Shown piece after piece: positions 1 to 5,444 of a stretch of 5,444 nucleotides of DNA (its first letter is position 1; every line of letters starts with the position of its first letter). The stretch comes from Candidatus Bathyarchaeota archaeon (GTDB taxonomy: Archaea > Thermoproteota > Bathyarchaeia > Bathyarchaeales > UBA233), in the NCBI GenBank assembly GCA_023488835.1, contig JAMDCS010000068.1:1-5444 (forward strand), in the 5' to 3' direction. A program made the translations under genes and the position numbers. The notes beneath the pieces were generated by a model. That model did no database searches. It was given only the letters and a program-made list of their open reading frames with translations, and was not told the origin of the DNA.

Positions 1-138
1 ACAGAATTCAAAATACCAGTCCTTGCAGCGATTCTTTCCGCAGTCTTGATAGTGATAGTTGGATTCGCCATAATGTACAGCAAACGGGAAACAAAAGAGG
101 AAGCACAAAAAGTCGCTGACGACGCACCTTCAAAATAG
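1..138 (+). CDS. C-terminal end of an unidentified membrane-anchored protein (partial)
   Basis: The first frame is open from base 1 to a TAG at 136-138, giving 45 residues of a protein whose start lies outside the window. The visible part begins TEFKIPVL, runs through one strongly hydrophobic helix (about residues 5-26), and then has Lys and Arg followed by a mixed-charge tail of about 18 residues ending in APSK. This is the shape of a C-terminal membrane anchor with its tail in the cytoplasm, as in many archaeal surface or secreted proteins. The TEF just before the helix recalls PEF-type sorting signals, but the tail after the basic residues is longer than such signals usually have. Reading frame, hydrophobicity and the terminator-like sequence after it support a real gene. 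The function cannot be told from this fragment. Confidence 0.72.
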   Translation, partial: TEFKIPVLAAILSAVLIVIVGFAIMYSKRETKEEAQKVADDAPSK

Positions 139-158
139 CCTCCACTTTTTCAACAATG

Positions 159-188
159 GGGTAGTTTTCCGAAAGGGAAACTAAACCC
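159..188 (+). terminator. 12-bp hairpin with GAAA tetraloop, probable part of the upstream gene's terminator
   Basis: GGGT (159-162) pairs with ACCC (185-188), and AGTTTTCC (163-170) pairs with GGGAAACT (175-182) with one T-G wobble. The loop is GAAA (171-174), a GNRA tetraloop, and AA (183-184) bulges on the 3' arm. It starts 20 bases after the stop codon of the preceding gene and is followed after 9 bases by a T-rich tract. The position suggests transcript 3'-end formation or protection. A regulatory role in the proB leader is less likely because it lies well upstream of the best TATA candidate. Confidence 0.55.
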
Positions 189-197
189 TTAAACGAG

Positions 198-226
198 TTT
201 TTTTAGACATATTTTGTTTTTGTTTT
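198..226 (+). terminator. T-rich terminator tract after the first gene
   Basis: Runs of seven, four, five and four T residues occur within 29 bases, 60-88 bases after the stop codon of the upstream gene. Archaeal RNA polymerase terminates at such oligo-T tracts on the non-template strand, often without needing a hairpin; here a hairpin lies just upstream as well. The tract separates the upstream gene from the proB promoter region. Confidence 0.6.
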
Positions 227-290
227 GAAAGCCAAATATTTTCTGAATAGTCGGCACGTTTCTCTATGAGTGCTTTTTTAAGGAACCACG

Positions 291-298
291 ATTATATG
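291..298 (+). promoter_or_regulatory. Candidate archaeal TATA box for proBA
   Basis: The sequence TTATATG at 292-298, preceded by ACCACGA, resembles an archaeal TATA box with a weak BRE. Initiation about 25 bases downstream would fall near base 320, giving a leader of about 25 bases before the proB start. A second AT-rich candidate, TTTTTTAA at 274-281, would give a longer leader. No operator-like inverted repeat was seen next to either. The call rests on position and composition only. Confidence 0.4.
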
Positions 299-336
299 CA
301 TCTACAAATAAAAAATGTCATTTACAATTTGGCTTT

Positions 337-340
337 AGGG
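337..340 (+). promoter_or_regulatory. Weak ribosome binding site for proB, bears on the start choice
   Basis: AGGG ends 4 bases before the ATG at 345 and 7 bases before the adjacent ATG at 348. The wider spacing is more usual, so the second ATG may be the true start. An in-frame TAG at 336-338 overlaps this site and rules out any start further upstream. Confidence 0.4.
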
Positions 341-344
341 ATAT

Positions 345-1475
345 ATGATGGCTGCAAAACTGGTCGTGGTGAAAGTTGGAACCAGCGGCATAACCGACAC
401 CCAAGGAAATTTGGATACTGAAGAAATGGGTAAACTTGCCCATCAGATAGCTGTTGCTATGAAGCAAGGCTACAAAGTAGTGCTTGTTACGTCAGGAGCG
501 GTTGCAGCTGGCATCGCAGAGTTGGGAATCCCGCCAAAGCCAAAAGATGTGGCGTTTCAGCAAGCAGCCGCAGCAACGGGACAGAGCGTTTTGATGGCAA
601 AGTATCGGGAACTCTTCAAGAAATTTGACTTAAAAGTTGCTCAGATACTTCTAACAGCTGAAGACCTTTCAAACAGGGCATCCTATGTGCACACCTGTGA
701 CGTGCTGGGTTTGCTTTTGAAGATTGGTGTTGTCCCGATAATAAACGAAAACGACGTGGTTTCAGTAGATGAATTGATGCGGACTGAAGGCTACAGGGTA
801 AATTTCAGCGACAACGACATTCTCTCGGTGCTTGTGGCAGGAGCAGTCTGCGCTGACTTAGTCATAATTCTCTCTGATGTTGACGGCTTGTACACCGCTG
901 ACCCATCGCAGTCAGGAGCGGAGCTGATAAAAACGGTTGACACAATCACTGCTGAACTGAAGGGTTCGCTCAATGGCAAGAGCAAGCTGGGCAGGGGCGG
1001 AATCCAAAGCAAAATCAAAGCCGCCGAAATCGCAACTTCCTGCGGTATCCCAGTGGTCATAGCGAATAGCCGAAGAGAAAATGTTATACTCGACGTTCTT
1101 GCGGGGAAGGATGTTGGCACTTACTTTAAGCCTCAAAGTCGCATGCCAGCCGTTAAGCGTTGGATAGCTTATGGCGCTGCTGTGAAAGGCACAATTCATG
1201 TTAATGAGGGCGCAAAGAAGGCGATTTTGGATGGTTCAAGCCTTTTGCCTGTCGGAGTAACTAAGGTTGTCGGCATCTTTGACGAGGGAGACGTAGTCAA
1301 CCTTGAAGATGAAAACCACGTTGAATTTGCAAGGGGTAACCCCAACTACAACAGCAGTCAGTTAAACCTAATTAAAGGCTTACAAGTAAAAGAGGTACAG
1401 AAGAAACTCGGGTCCGATAAGCCTAAAGAAGTTATCGAACACCGCAACATACACCTACTTGAGGAAGAAAAATGA
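345..1475 (+). CDS. proB: Glutamate 5-kinase (gamma-glutamyl kinase), PUA-domain form
   Basis: Catalyses ATP-dependent phosphorylation of L-glutamate to gamma-glutamyl phosphate, the first step of proline synthesis, in the cytoplasm. The amino-acid-kinase domain spans about residues 4-258: the N-terminal VVVKVGTS nucleotide/phosphate motif (K10), VTSGAVAAG at 48-56, AAATGQ near 75-80, the glutamate-binding INEND at 133-137, DND at 156-158, LSDVDGLYTADP at 176-187, and GRGG at 216-219 followed by the conserved Lys of the QSK motif. A PUA domain follows (about 266-345) with KRW, KGTI, LLPVGV and EGDVV typical of ProB. At 376 residues it matches full-length bacterial ProB (E. coli 367) rather than the short kinase-only forms. 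Two ATGs stand in tandem at 345 and 348, and an in-frame stop at 336 limits the start to these. It overlaps proA by four bases, so the pair is probably one transcript with coupled translation. No defect was seen in conserved residues. The product is likely feedback-inhibited by proline, as is usual for the family, though the sequence does not prove this. Confidence 0.96.
   Translation: MMAAKLVVVKVGTSGITDTQGNLDTEEMGKLAHQIAVAMKQGYKVVLVTSGAVAAGIAELGIPPKPKDVAFQQAAAATGQSVLMAKYRELFKKFDLKVAQILLTAEDLSNRASYVHTCDVLGLLLKIGVVPIINENDVVSVDELMRTEGYRVNFSDNDILSVLVAGAVCADLVIILSDVDGLYTADPSQSGAELIKTVDTITAELKGSLNGKSKLGRGGIQSKIKAAEIATSCGIPVVIANSRRENVILDVLAGKDVGTYFKPQSRMPAVKRWIAYGAAVKGTIHVNEGAKKAILDGSSLLPVGVTKVVGIFDEGDVVNLEDENHVEFARGNPNYNSSQLNLIKGLQVKEVQKKLGSDKPKEVIEHRNIHLLEEEK
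1461..1464 (+). promoter_or_regulatory. Ribosome binding site for proA inside proB
   Basis: GAGG inside the last codons of proB, 7 bases before the proA ATG at 1472, is a well-placed Shine-Dalgarno core. With the ATGA overlap it supports the chosen proA start and translation coupled to proB. Confidence 0.6.
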
Positions 1476-2713
1476 TAAAGCAAATATGCCTAAAAGCCAA
1501 AGCCGCCTCAGTTGAGATGGCTAAGCTCTCAGCGGACGCAAAGAACACGGCGCTCTGCAGAATGGCAAACGCCCTGGAAGCCAATGCTGAGAAGATTTTG
1601 GCTGCAAACCAAGCCGACGTGGAAGCCGCCAAAGCTAAAGGACTCAAAGCAGCGCTGCTTGACCGTTTAGCGTTGGATCAAAAGAAGATTCAGACCATGG
1701 CGAAAGAACTCAGGGAAGTCTCAGCGCTCCCCGATCCGACTGGCACTATCCTTAGCAGTTGGACACGCCCCAACGGCTTGATAATCAGCCAAGTACGTGT
1801 TCCTTTGGGTGTTGTTGGCATAATTTACGAATCCCGTCCTAACGTGACGTCGGATTCGGCGGGAATCTGCATAAAAGCGGGCAATGCAGTTATTCTTCGA
1901 GGGGGCTCGGACGCGTTGAACTCAAACGTTGTCATCGGCGAGGTCTTGCGGGATGCGTTGGCTGGGACGAATGTGCCTGTTGACGCGGTTCAAGTGGTGA
2001 ATTCTCCTGACCGTAAGGTTGCGGAGGAGTTGATGGGTATGCGAGGGTACATTGATGTGCTTATTCCCCGGGGCGGCGCAGACTTAATCAAGACGGTGGT
2101 TGAGAAATCGCGTATTCCCGTTATCGAGACGGGAACGGGTAACTGCCACGTTTACGTTGAAGAAGACGCAGACCTGGAAAAAGCTACACCCATTGTGATA
2201 AACGCTAAATGTCAGCGCCCTGGAACCTGCAACGCTGCAGAGAAGCTGCTGGTTCACAGCAAAATCGCAAAGCAGTACCTGCCAATTGTGATTGCAGAGC
2301 TACGAAAGCAGGGTGTGGAAGTCCGAGGCGATGAAGAAACACGCAAAATTGTCCACGACGTGAAAGCCGCAACTGAACATGATTGGGGCACCGAATACCT
2401 TGACTTGATCATGGGCGTCAAAGTCGTCAAAAACCTCGACGAAGCCATTGCGCACATCAACAAGTACGGCACCAAACACTCCGACAGCATCCTCACCAAA
2501 GACTTCGACAAAGCCATGAAGTTCATAAAAGAAATCGATTCAGCAGCAGTCTACTGGAACGCTTCCACACGGTTCACAGATGGCAATCAATTCGGGCTCG
2601 GAGCAGAAATCGGCATAAGCACCCAGAAACTTCACGCAAGAGGACCCATGAGCGTACAGCACCTGACAACCACAAAATACGTTATCTTGGGCAGTGGACA
2701 AATCAGAAAATAA
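1472..2713 (+). CDS. proA: Gamma-glutamyl phosphate reductase (glutamate-5-semialdehyde dehydrogenase)
   Basis: Reduces gamma-glutamyl phosphate with NADPH to glutamate-5-semialdehyde, the second step of proline synthesis; the unstable intermediate is thought to pass directly from ProB. The protein is an aldehyde-dehydrogenase-superfamily member of 413 residues (E. coli ProA 417). The conserved blocks are in order: YESRPNVTSDSAG at 119-131, KAGNAVILRGGSDA at 135-148, LIPRGGADLI at 197-206, IETGTGNCHVYVE at 218-230, the active-site segment NAKCQRPGTCNA at 244-255 with the predicted catalytic C253, and near the C-terminus FGLGAEIGISTQKLHARGP at 374-392 followed by TTTKYV and the GQIR ending. 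An extra cysteine (C247) stands where many ProAs have Thr. The start ATG overlaps the proB stop (ATGA) and has GAGG seven bases upstream. The gene is intact. No proC follows, so P5C reductase must be encoded elsewhere. Confidence 0.97.
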   Translation: MIKQICLKAKAASVEMAKLSADAKNTALCRMANALEANAEKILAANQADVEAAKAKGLKAALLDRLALDQKKIQTMAKELREVSALPDPTGTILSSWTRPNGLIISQVRVPLGVVGIIYESRPNVTSDSAGICIKAGNAVILRGGSDALNSNVVIGEVLRDALAGTNVPVDAVQVVNSPDRKVAEELMGMRGYIDVLIPRGGADLIKTVVEKSRIPVIETGTGNCHVYVEEDADLEKATPIVINAKCQRPGTCNAAEKLLVHSKIAKQYLPIVIAELRKQGVEVRGDEETRKIVHDVKAATEHDWGTEYLDLIMGVKVVKNLDEAIAHINKYGTKHSDSILTKDFDKAMKFIKEIDSAAVYWNASTRFTDGNQFGLGAEIGISTQKLHARGPMSVQHLTTTKYVILGSGQIRK

Positions 2714-2735
2714 CTGCTGCTCTCAGGGTCTATAA

Positions 2736-2788
2736 CCCTCTCTATTTAATGGACCAAAGAAAAGTGCTCAGCTTAAAGAGGGATTTTT
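2736..2788 (+). terminator. Probable proBA terminator in the convergent intergenic region
   Basis: CCCTCT (2736-2741) can pair with AGAGGG (2777-2782), which is followed by A and then five T residues (2784-2788). The loop is long (35 bases), so the stem may be marginal. A smaller alternative stem, AGGGT (2725-2729) with ACCCT (2735-2739), competes for the same bases. Further T runs at 2813-2817 and 2819-2821 could act as backup. The T tracts just after proA are the firmer part of the call. Confidence 0.45.
2756..2764 (-). terminator. Possible terminator tract for the complex I-like operon
   Basis: Read on the minus strand this is CTTTTCTTT, about 75-85 bases beyond the stop codon of the NuoN-like gene. 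It is the best pyrimidine/T tract between that gene and the end of proA for a transcript running leftward. A second T-rich stretch lies at the very end of proA (complement of 2700-2712). Support is compositional only. Confidence 0.3.
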
Positions 2789-2838
2789 GGGCAGGGCTTG
2801 AGGTTGTTATGGTTTTTGTTTGTGGTTCAACGCTGTTT

Positions 2839-4353
2839 TTAGGGCAGTGGCATGATTAGTTGAAGTTGGTGCGTGGCGGGTTCAATCAGGTTTAAGACTA
2901 TTTGCGGGAACAGCCCTAAGACCAGTAATGCTGCAGCCAAGATGAAGAGGGGGATGAGTATGCGTTTGGATTCTTTTATCACCGTTGCATCACTGGTTTT
3001 CCTTGCATACATATAATGGATCATTCTAAACAGGTAGGCAGCTTGAAGGACACTTGTCAAGACTCCTATGATTGCCAGCCAGCTTAGGTTTGCTTGAAGC
3101 GCCGACGTGAAAACTAAGTATTTAGCTATAAATCCTCCCAGGGGCGGAACTCCAATAAATGATAACCCAGCAATTACGAGTGCTAAACTTGCAAGCGGCA
3201 GTTTCTTGCCAAGACCAGAGATGTCTTCTAAGGTTTTGAATCCATGTTTGTTTATTACACCGACTGCCATGAACGCGAGGGCTGTGGTGATACCTCCGAT
3301 TAAGAAGAAGTAGAGGTTACCGATTAAACCAAGTGAGGTATAACTTGTTATTGCTATCAGGTTGTAGCCGACGTCCGCCACACAGATGTATGCTACTAAA
3401 CGTTTTACGTCGTTTTGGATTAAGGCGAATACGTTGCCCACTATCATAGTTAAAGCTGCAAGGATGGCTAACATAAACGTCCAATCTAACGCTGCATTTG
3501 GACCCGTTGGAATTACAATGTACAACAGTATTCGTATGAGAATGTAGTAGCTGCCTTGGTCAACAAGAGCAGAGAGGAACGCGGATGATGGTGCTGGTGC
3601 TGCTTGGTATGCGTCTGGTAGCCAGAAGTGGAAGGGAACGATTGCGGCTTCAATTGCGTAGCCTGCGGCAATGAAAACGAAAGCTATAATGAGCAAGTTT
3701 TTGTCCGATGCAACTGTCACACTCAGTGCATCTCTTATGGCTACGTAGTTTAAGCTGCCTGTTATACCGTAAACGATTGAGAGTCCTAAGAGCACGAACG
3801 CAGAGGCTATGATGACCATGACTAGATACTTTAGGGTGGCATTGAGGCTGAACGCGTTCTTTCGGTACATCATTAAGAAAGCTGCGGCTGCAGTTGCTGC
3901 TTCCCAGAAGATGAAAAATGTTAAGAGGTCGCCTGCAAGGACAGCGCCCAGCAAGGCTGCCGTAAGTATCAGCATTATGGCGAAGTATCTGTCTGAGGGT
4001 CGCTCGTTTGAGTTAACAAAGAATACGGTGTAAACTAAAACGACTGCGCTGATTGCCACGATGATTATTGCCATGTAAATAGAGATGGCGTCTACAAGGA
4101 AGGAGCTTGAGATTGCAGAGGATACATCGCCGCTTAGGCTTAAGTTTAGAGGTGTCGGGTTGGCAACGCTGTAGTAGGTTAATGTCAGGTTGGCTACGGC
4201 TACACCTGCAATTAAGAAGACAGCTATGAACCAGCCGAGGGTTAAGGCGGTTTTATGGCTGCTTTTCCTAATAATTTTGAATACTGGAATTGTCAGCAGA
4301 GCCGAAATTATTAAGCTGATGATAGGTAACGAGATATCTATGATTCCAACCAT
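2839..4353 (-). CDS. Complex I-like membrane-arm antiporter subunit, NuoN/FpoN type
   Basis: A polytopic membrane protein of 504 residues with about 14 predicted helices, of the proton-translocating antiporter-like family (NuoL/M/N, FpoL/M/N, MrpA/D). Family signatures are FFIFWEA with the TM5 glutamate E151, PFHFWLPDAYQAAPAPSSAF at 240-259, LIQNDVKRLVAY at 311-322, and GVPPLGGFIAKY at 401-412 with the TM12 lysine K411. The TM10 region lacks the HxxxHxxxK pattern of M/L subunits, which points to N. Position last in the operon, right after an M-like gene, agrees with nuo and fpo order. The start is fixed by a TGA immediately upstream in frame. A weak AAGG lies 10 bases before it, and only 19 bases separate it from the TAA of the preceding M-gene C-terminal frame. 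Odd: where TM7 and TM8 of the family carry lysines (E. coli NuoN K217 and K247, numbers from memory) this protein has E235 and D265, although the histidine at 242 is kept. It is expected to sit in a ferredoxin-, F420H2- or NAD(P)H-linked complex; the electron-input module is not visible. MrpD is an alternative name. Confidence 0.87.
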   Translation of the reverse strand: MVGIIDISLPIISLIISALLTIPVFKIIRKSSHKTALTLGWFIAVFLIAGVAVANLTLTYYSVANPTPLNLSLSGDVSSAISSSFLVDAISIYMAIIIVAISAVVLVYTVFFVNSNERPSDRYFAIMLILTAALLGAVLAGDLLTFFIFWEAATAAAAFLMMYRKNAFSLNATLKYLVMVIIASAFVLLGLSIVYGITGSLNYVAIRDALSVTVASDKNLLIIAFVFIAAGYAIEAAIVPFHFWLPDAYQAAPAPSSAFLSALVDQGSYYILIRILLYIVIPTGPNAALDWTFMLAILAALTMIVGNVFALIQNDVKRLVAYICVADVGYNLIAITSYTSLGLIGNLYFFLIGGITTALAFMAVGVINKHGFKTLEDISGLGKKLPLASLALVIAGLSFIGVPPLGGFIAKYLVFTSALQANLSWLAIIGVLTSVLQAAYLFRMIHYMYARKTSDATVIKESKRILIPLFILAAALLVLGLFPQIVLNLIEPATHQLQLIMPLP

Positions 4354-4372
4354 TCAGAGATCGCCTTAGTTA

Positions 4373-4465
4373 TTAGCCAAATTGCGCTGTTTGTATTAGA
4401 TTTAGGAAGAACGTCGGGTAAATCCCAATTAAGATAACCATGACTACCATGATTGCGAGCGCGAT
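4373..4465 (-). pseudogene. Displaced C-terminal helix of the NuoM/FpoM-like subunit
   Basis: Thirty codons on the minus strand, ending in TAA at 4373-4375, encode IALAIMVVMVILIGIYP followed by TFFLNLIQTAQFG. This is a typical last helix of NuoM-type subunits, with the G-I-Y-P motif. The frame has a TAA immediately upstream and is -1 relative to the middle segment, which runs into its own stop at 4444. One extra base in the AAA at 4465-4467 would join the two as TAK-IALAIM. If this stretch is expressed it must be by frame correction, or by internal initiation at an ATG such as 4448-4450, which overlaps the upstream stop. Read as the broken-off 3' end of the gene described at 4444-5256. Confidence 0.7.
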
Positions 4466-5256
4466 TTAGCTGTACCGAGGAAAACACGTGAAGTGAATCT
4501 TAATGAGTAAGCAAGTGAGAGCACTGTTGCAACAAGCATGAAGGCTGTAGGGAGCAGGTAGAAGCCGTCATAGGATATTACTTGGAAAGCGCCGACGAAT
4601 ATCAAAACTTCACTTATAAAGCATGCAAAAGGAGGTGCTCCAGCGATGCTTAAAGCAGCTATAGTGCCTGAAACTGTTGTAAAGGGCATTTTGCCTGCTA
4701 ATCCACCCATTTCTCGGATGTCGCGTGTTTCTGTTTGATGCATGACTGCTCCTGCGGAAAGGAAGAAGAGCCCTTTGCTGACTGCGTGGCTGAGAATGTG
4801 CAGGATTGTTCCCGCGATTGCGGTGGATGAGATAACTATGACTGCTGTTCCTGCGGCGACGTTTGTGGGGAAAAGTGAGATACCGAACATTATGTATCCC
4901 ATGTGGGCGATGCTGGAGTAGGCGATAAGCCGTTTTATGTCTGTTTCCACAAGCGCTATCAGGGAGCCGAAGAACGCTGAAATTATGCCAAAAATTGCCA
5001 ATGCATGCAGGAAGTTTAAGGCAAAAGCTGGGTCAGCTAAGTTGACTGCTGGGAAAACCACACCCAATGACAATCTTAGGATGGCGTAAGCTCCTGCGCT
5101 GATAATGACTCCACTAAGTAACGCAGACATCGTTGCTGGAGCTTCAGAGTGTGCATCTGGCAACCACATGTGCACGGGCACAATTGCCATCTTAACGGCG
5201 AATCCGCCGGTTAGGGCGATGAGAATCCACTTTACTATGTCTGTGCCATGGGTCAT
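4444..5256 (-). CDS. NuoM/FpoM-like membrane subunit, middle segment, frame-disrupted at both ends
   Basis: These 270 residues cover roughly TM7 to TM13 of an antiporter-like complex I subunit that should pump protons in the membrane. Signatures are GGFAVKMAIVPVHMWLPDAH at 17-36 (TM7 lysine K22 and H29), ETDIKRLIAYSSIAHMGY at 104-121, HILSHAVSKGLFF at 153-165 (H153, H157, K161), TRDIREMGGLAGKMP at 177-191, and APPFACFISEVLIF at 207-220 with the TM12 glutamate E216. The H/K pattern and SE motif mark it as M rather than N. The TM8 lysine of the family is Ser53 here. M-type proteins are usually near 500 residues, and this piece lacks TM1-6 and the last helix. TM5-6 lie in another frame just upstream (5256-5444), and the last helix in a third frame just downstream (4373-4465). 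The ATG at 5256 falls between TM6 and TM7, has no ribosome binding site, and is probably not the native start. The last seven or so residues (SRSQSW end) are out-of-frame. Pseudogene, sequence errors and a natural split are all possible. Confidence 0.82.
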   Translation of the reverse strand: MTHGTDIVKWILIALTGGFAVKMAIVPVHMWLPDAHSEAPATMSALLSGVIISAGAYAILRLSLGVVFPAVNLADPAFALNFLHALAIFGIISAFFGSLIALVETDIKRLIAYSSIAHMGYIMFGISLFPTNVAAGTAVIVISSTAIAGTILHILSHAVSKGLFFLSAGAVMHQTETRDIREMGGLAGKMPFTTVSGTIAALSIAGAPPFACFISEVLIFVGAFQVISYDGFYLLPTAFMLVATVLSLAYSLRFTSRVFLGTAKSRSQSW

Positions 5257-5444
5257 TAATGCAGTTGAACTTGGAACATGTCGGTGGCGCCTGTAACCAT
5301 GTACATTGCGCCTAAGCCGAGTAGCACGAAGACTGCGCCTGCATGTGTGAATATGAAGAATTTGAATGCTGCCTTGTAGGAGTCGCGGTAGCCCCAGTTG
5401 CCCACGATGAAGTATGCGGGAATCAGCATCATTTCCCAGCGAAT
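5256..5444 (-). CDS. NuoM/FpoM-like subunit, upstream segment (TM5-TM6), partial
   Basis: Minus-strand frame open from the window edge to TAA at 5256-5258, 62 residues. It reads IRWEMMLIPAYFIVGNWG, then a Y-R-D-S-Y-K-A-A-F-K loop and helix start, then FFIFTHAGAVFVLLGLGAMY and a tail ending MFQVQLH. The WEMMLIP block carries the TM5 glutamate, and the KFFIFTHAGAVF block is the M-type TM6. It is directly continuous with the middle segment (4444-5256) but in a different frame: adding one base after the GTT codon of MFQV gives MFQV-x-TALMTHG and restores the expected M-subunit sequence. Its true start lies beyond the window. The short ORFs that run the other way here are shadows. Confidence 0.75.
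   Translation of the reverse strand: MRWEMMLIPAYFIVGNWGYRDSYKAAFKFFIFTHAGAVFVLLGLGAMYMVTGATDMFQVQLH

Noticed and set aside
139..344. tRNA, small RNA gene or riboswitch in the proB leader
   Set aside because: No cloverleaf or known riboswitch core was seen; only the hairpin, T tracts and TATA candidate could be supported.
266..421. Short plus-strand ORF (51 codons, begins MSAFLRNHDYMH) upstream of and overlapping proB
   Set aside because: It covers the candidate TATA box, overlaps the start of proB in another frame, has no clear ribosome binding site, and resembles nothing recognised.
791..1199. Minus-strand ORFs inside proB
   Set aside because: They are antisense to well-conserved proB sequence, rich in Ser/Ala and without recognisable motifs; shadows of the real frame.
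2254..2526. Minus-strand ORF inside proA
   Set aside because: Antisense shadow of conserved ProA sequence with no family features.
3107..4033. Plus-strand ORFs opposite the NuoN-like gene
   Set aside because: They mirror codons of the 14-helix membrane protein and have no start context or motifs.
5256..5275. Programmed -1 ribosomal frameshift site
   Set aside because: No X-XXY-YYZ slippery heptamer and no obvious downstream stem was found at the frame junction, so a base loss or split is preferred.
5105..5296. Plus-strand ORF opposite the M-subunit junction
   Set aside because: It spans the antisense of both M-gene segments, whose conserved residues show that the minus strand is the coding one.

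Overview
The window looks archaeal, on three grounds: short T-tract terminators, a TATA-type element about 50 bases before the proB start, and a two-subunit stretch of a complex I-like (Fpo/Nuo-type) operon whose proteins resemble archaeal membrane-arm subunits. An uncultured Bathyarchaeia-like or other mesophilic archaeon would fit, but that is a guess from style. No rRNA or other lineage marker is present.

Layout. Bases 1-138 (+) are the end of an unidentified membrane-anchored protein: one hydrophobic helix and a charged tail. Bases 139-344 are non-coding and hold a 12-bp GAAA-loop hairpin, a T-rich tract that probably ends the upstream gene, and a likely promoter for the next operon. Bases 345-2713 (+) are proB (glutamate 5-kinase with a PUA domain) and proA (gamma-glutamyl phosphate reductase), joined by an ATGA overlap. 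Together they convert glutamate to glutamate-5-semialdehyde, which cyclises to P5C, the precursor of proline. The last enzyme, ProC, is not in the window. Bases 2714-2838 are a short convergent intergenic region with terminator-like signals for both strands. Bases 2839-5444 (-) are the end of a complex I-like operon in the order M then N, as in nuo and fpo operons.

Two points deserve attention. First, the M subunit gene does not read through. Its 5' part (5256-5444), middle (4444-5256) and C-terminal helix (4373-4465) lie in three successive frames, each junction being a -1 shift equivalent to one missing base. This means sequencing errors, a decaying gene, or less likely a natural split at a TAATG stop/start overlap. 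Second, the intact N subunit keeps the TM5 glutamate (E151) and TM12 lysine (K411) of the proton-pumping family, but has acidic residues (E235, D265) where the family normally has the TM7 and TM8 lysines. The neighbouring M subunit keeps the TM7 lysine. This suggests altered or lost ion translocation in N.

The two operons converge and show no functional link beyond adjacency. No mobile element, CRISPR array, tRNA or rRNA was recognised.
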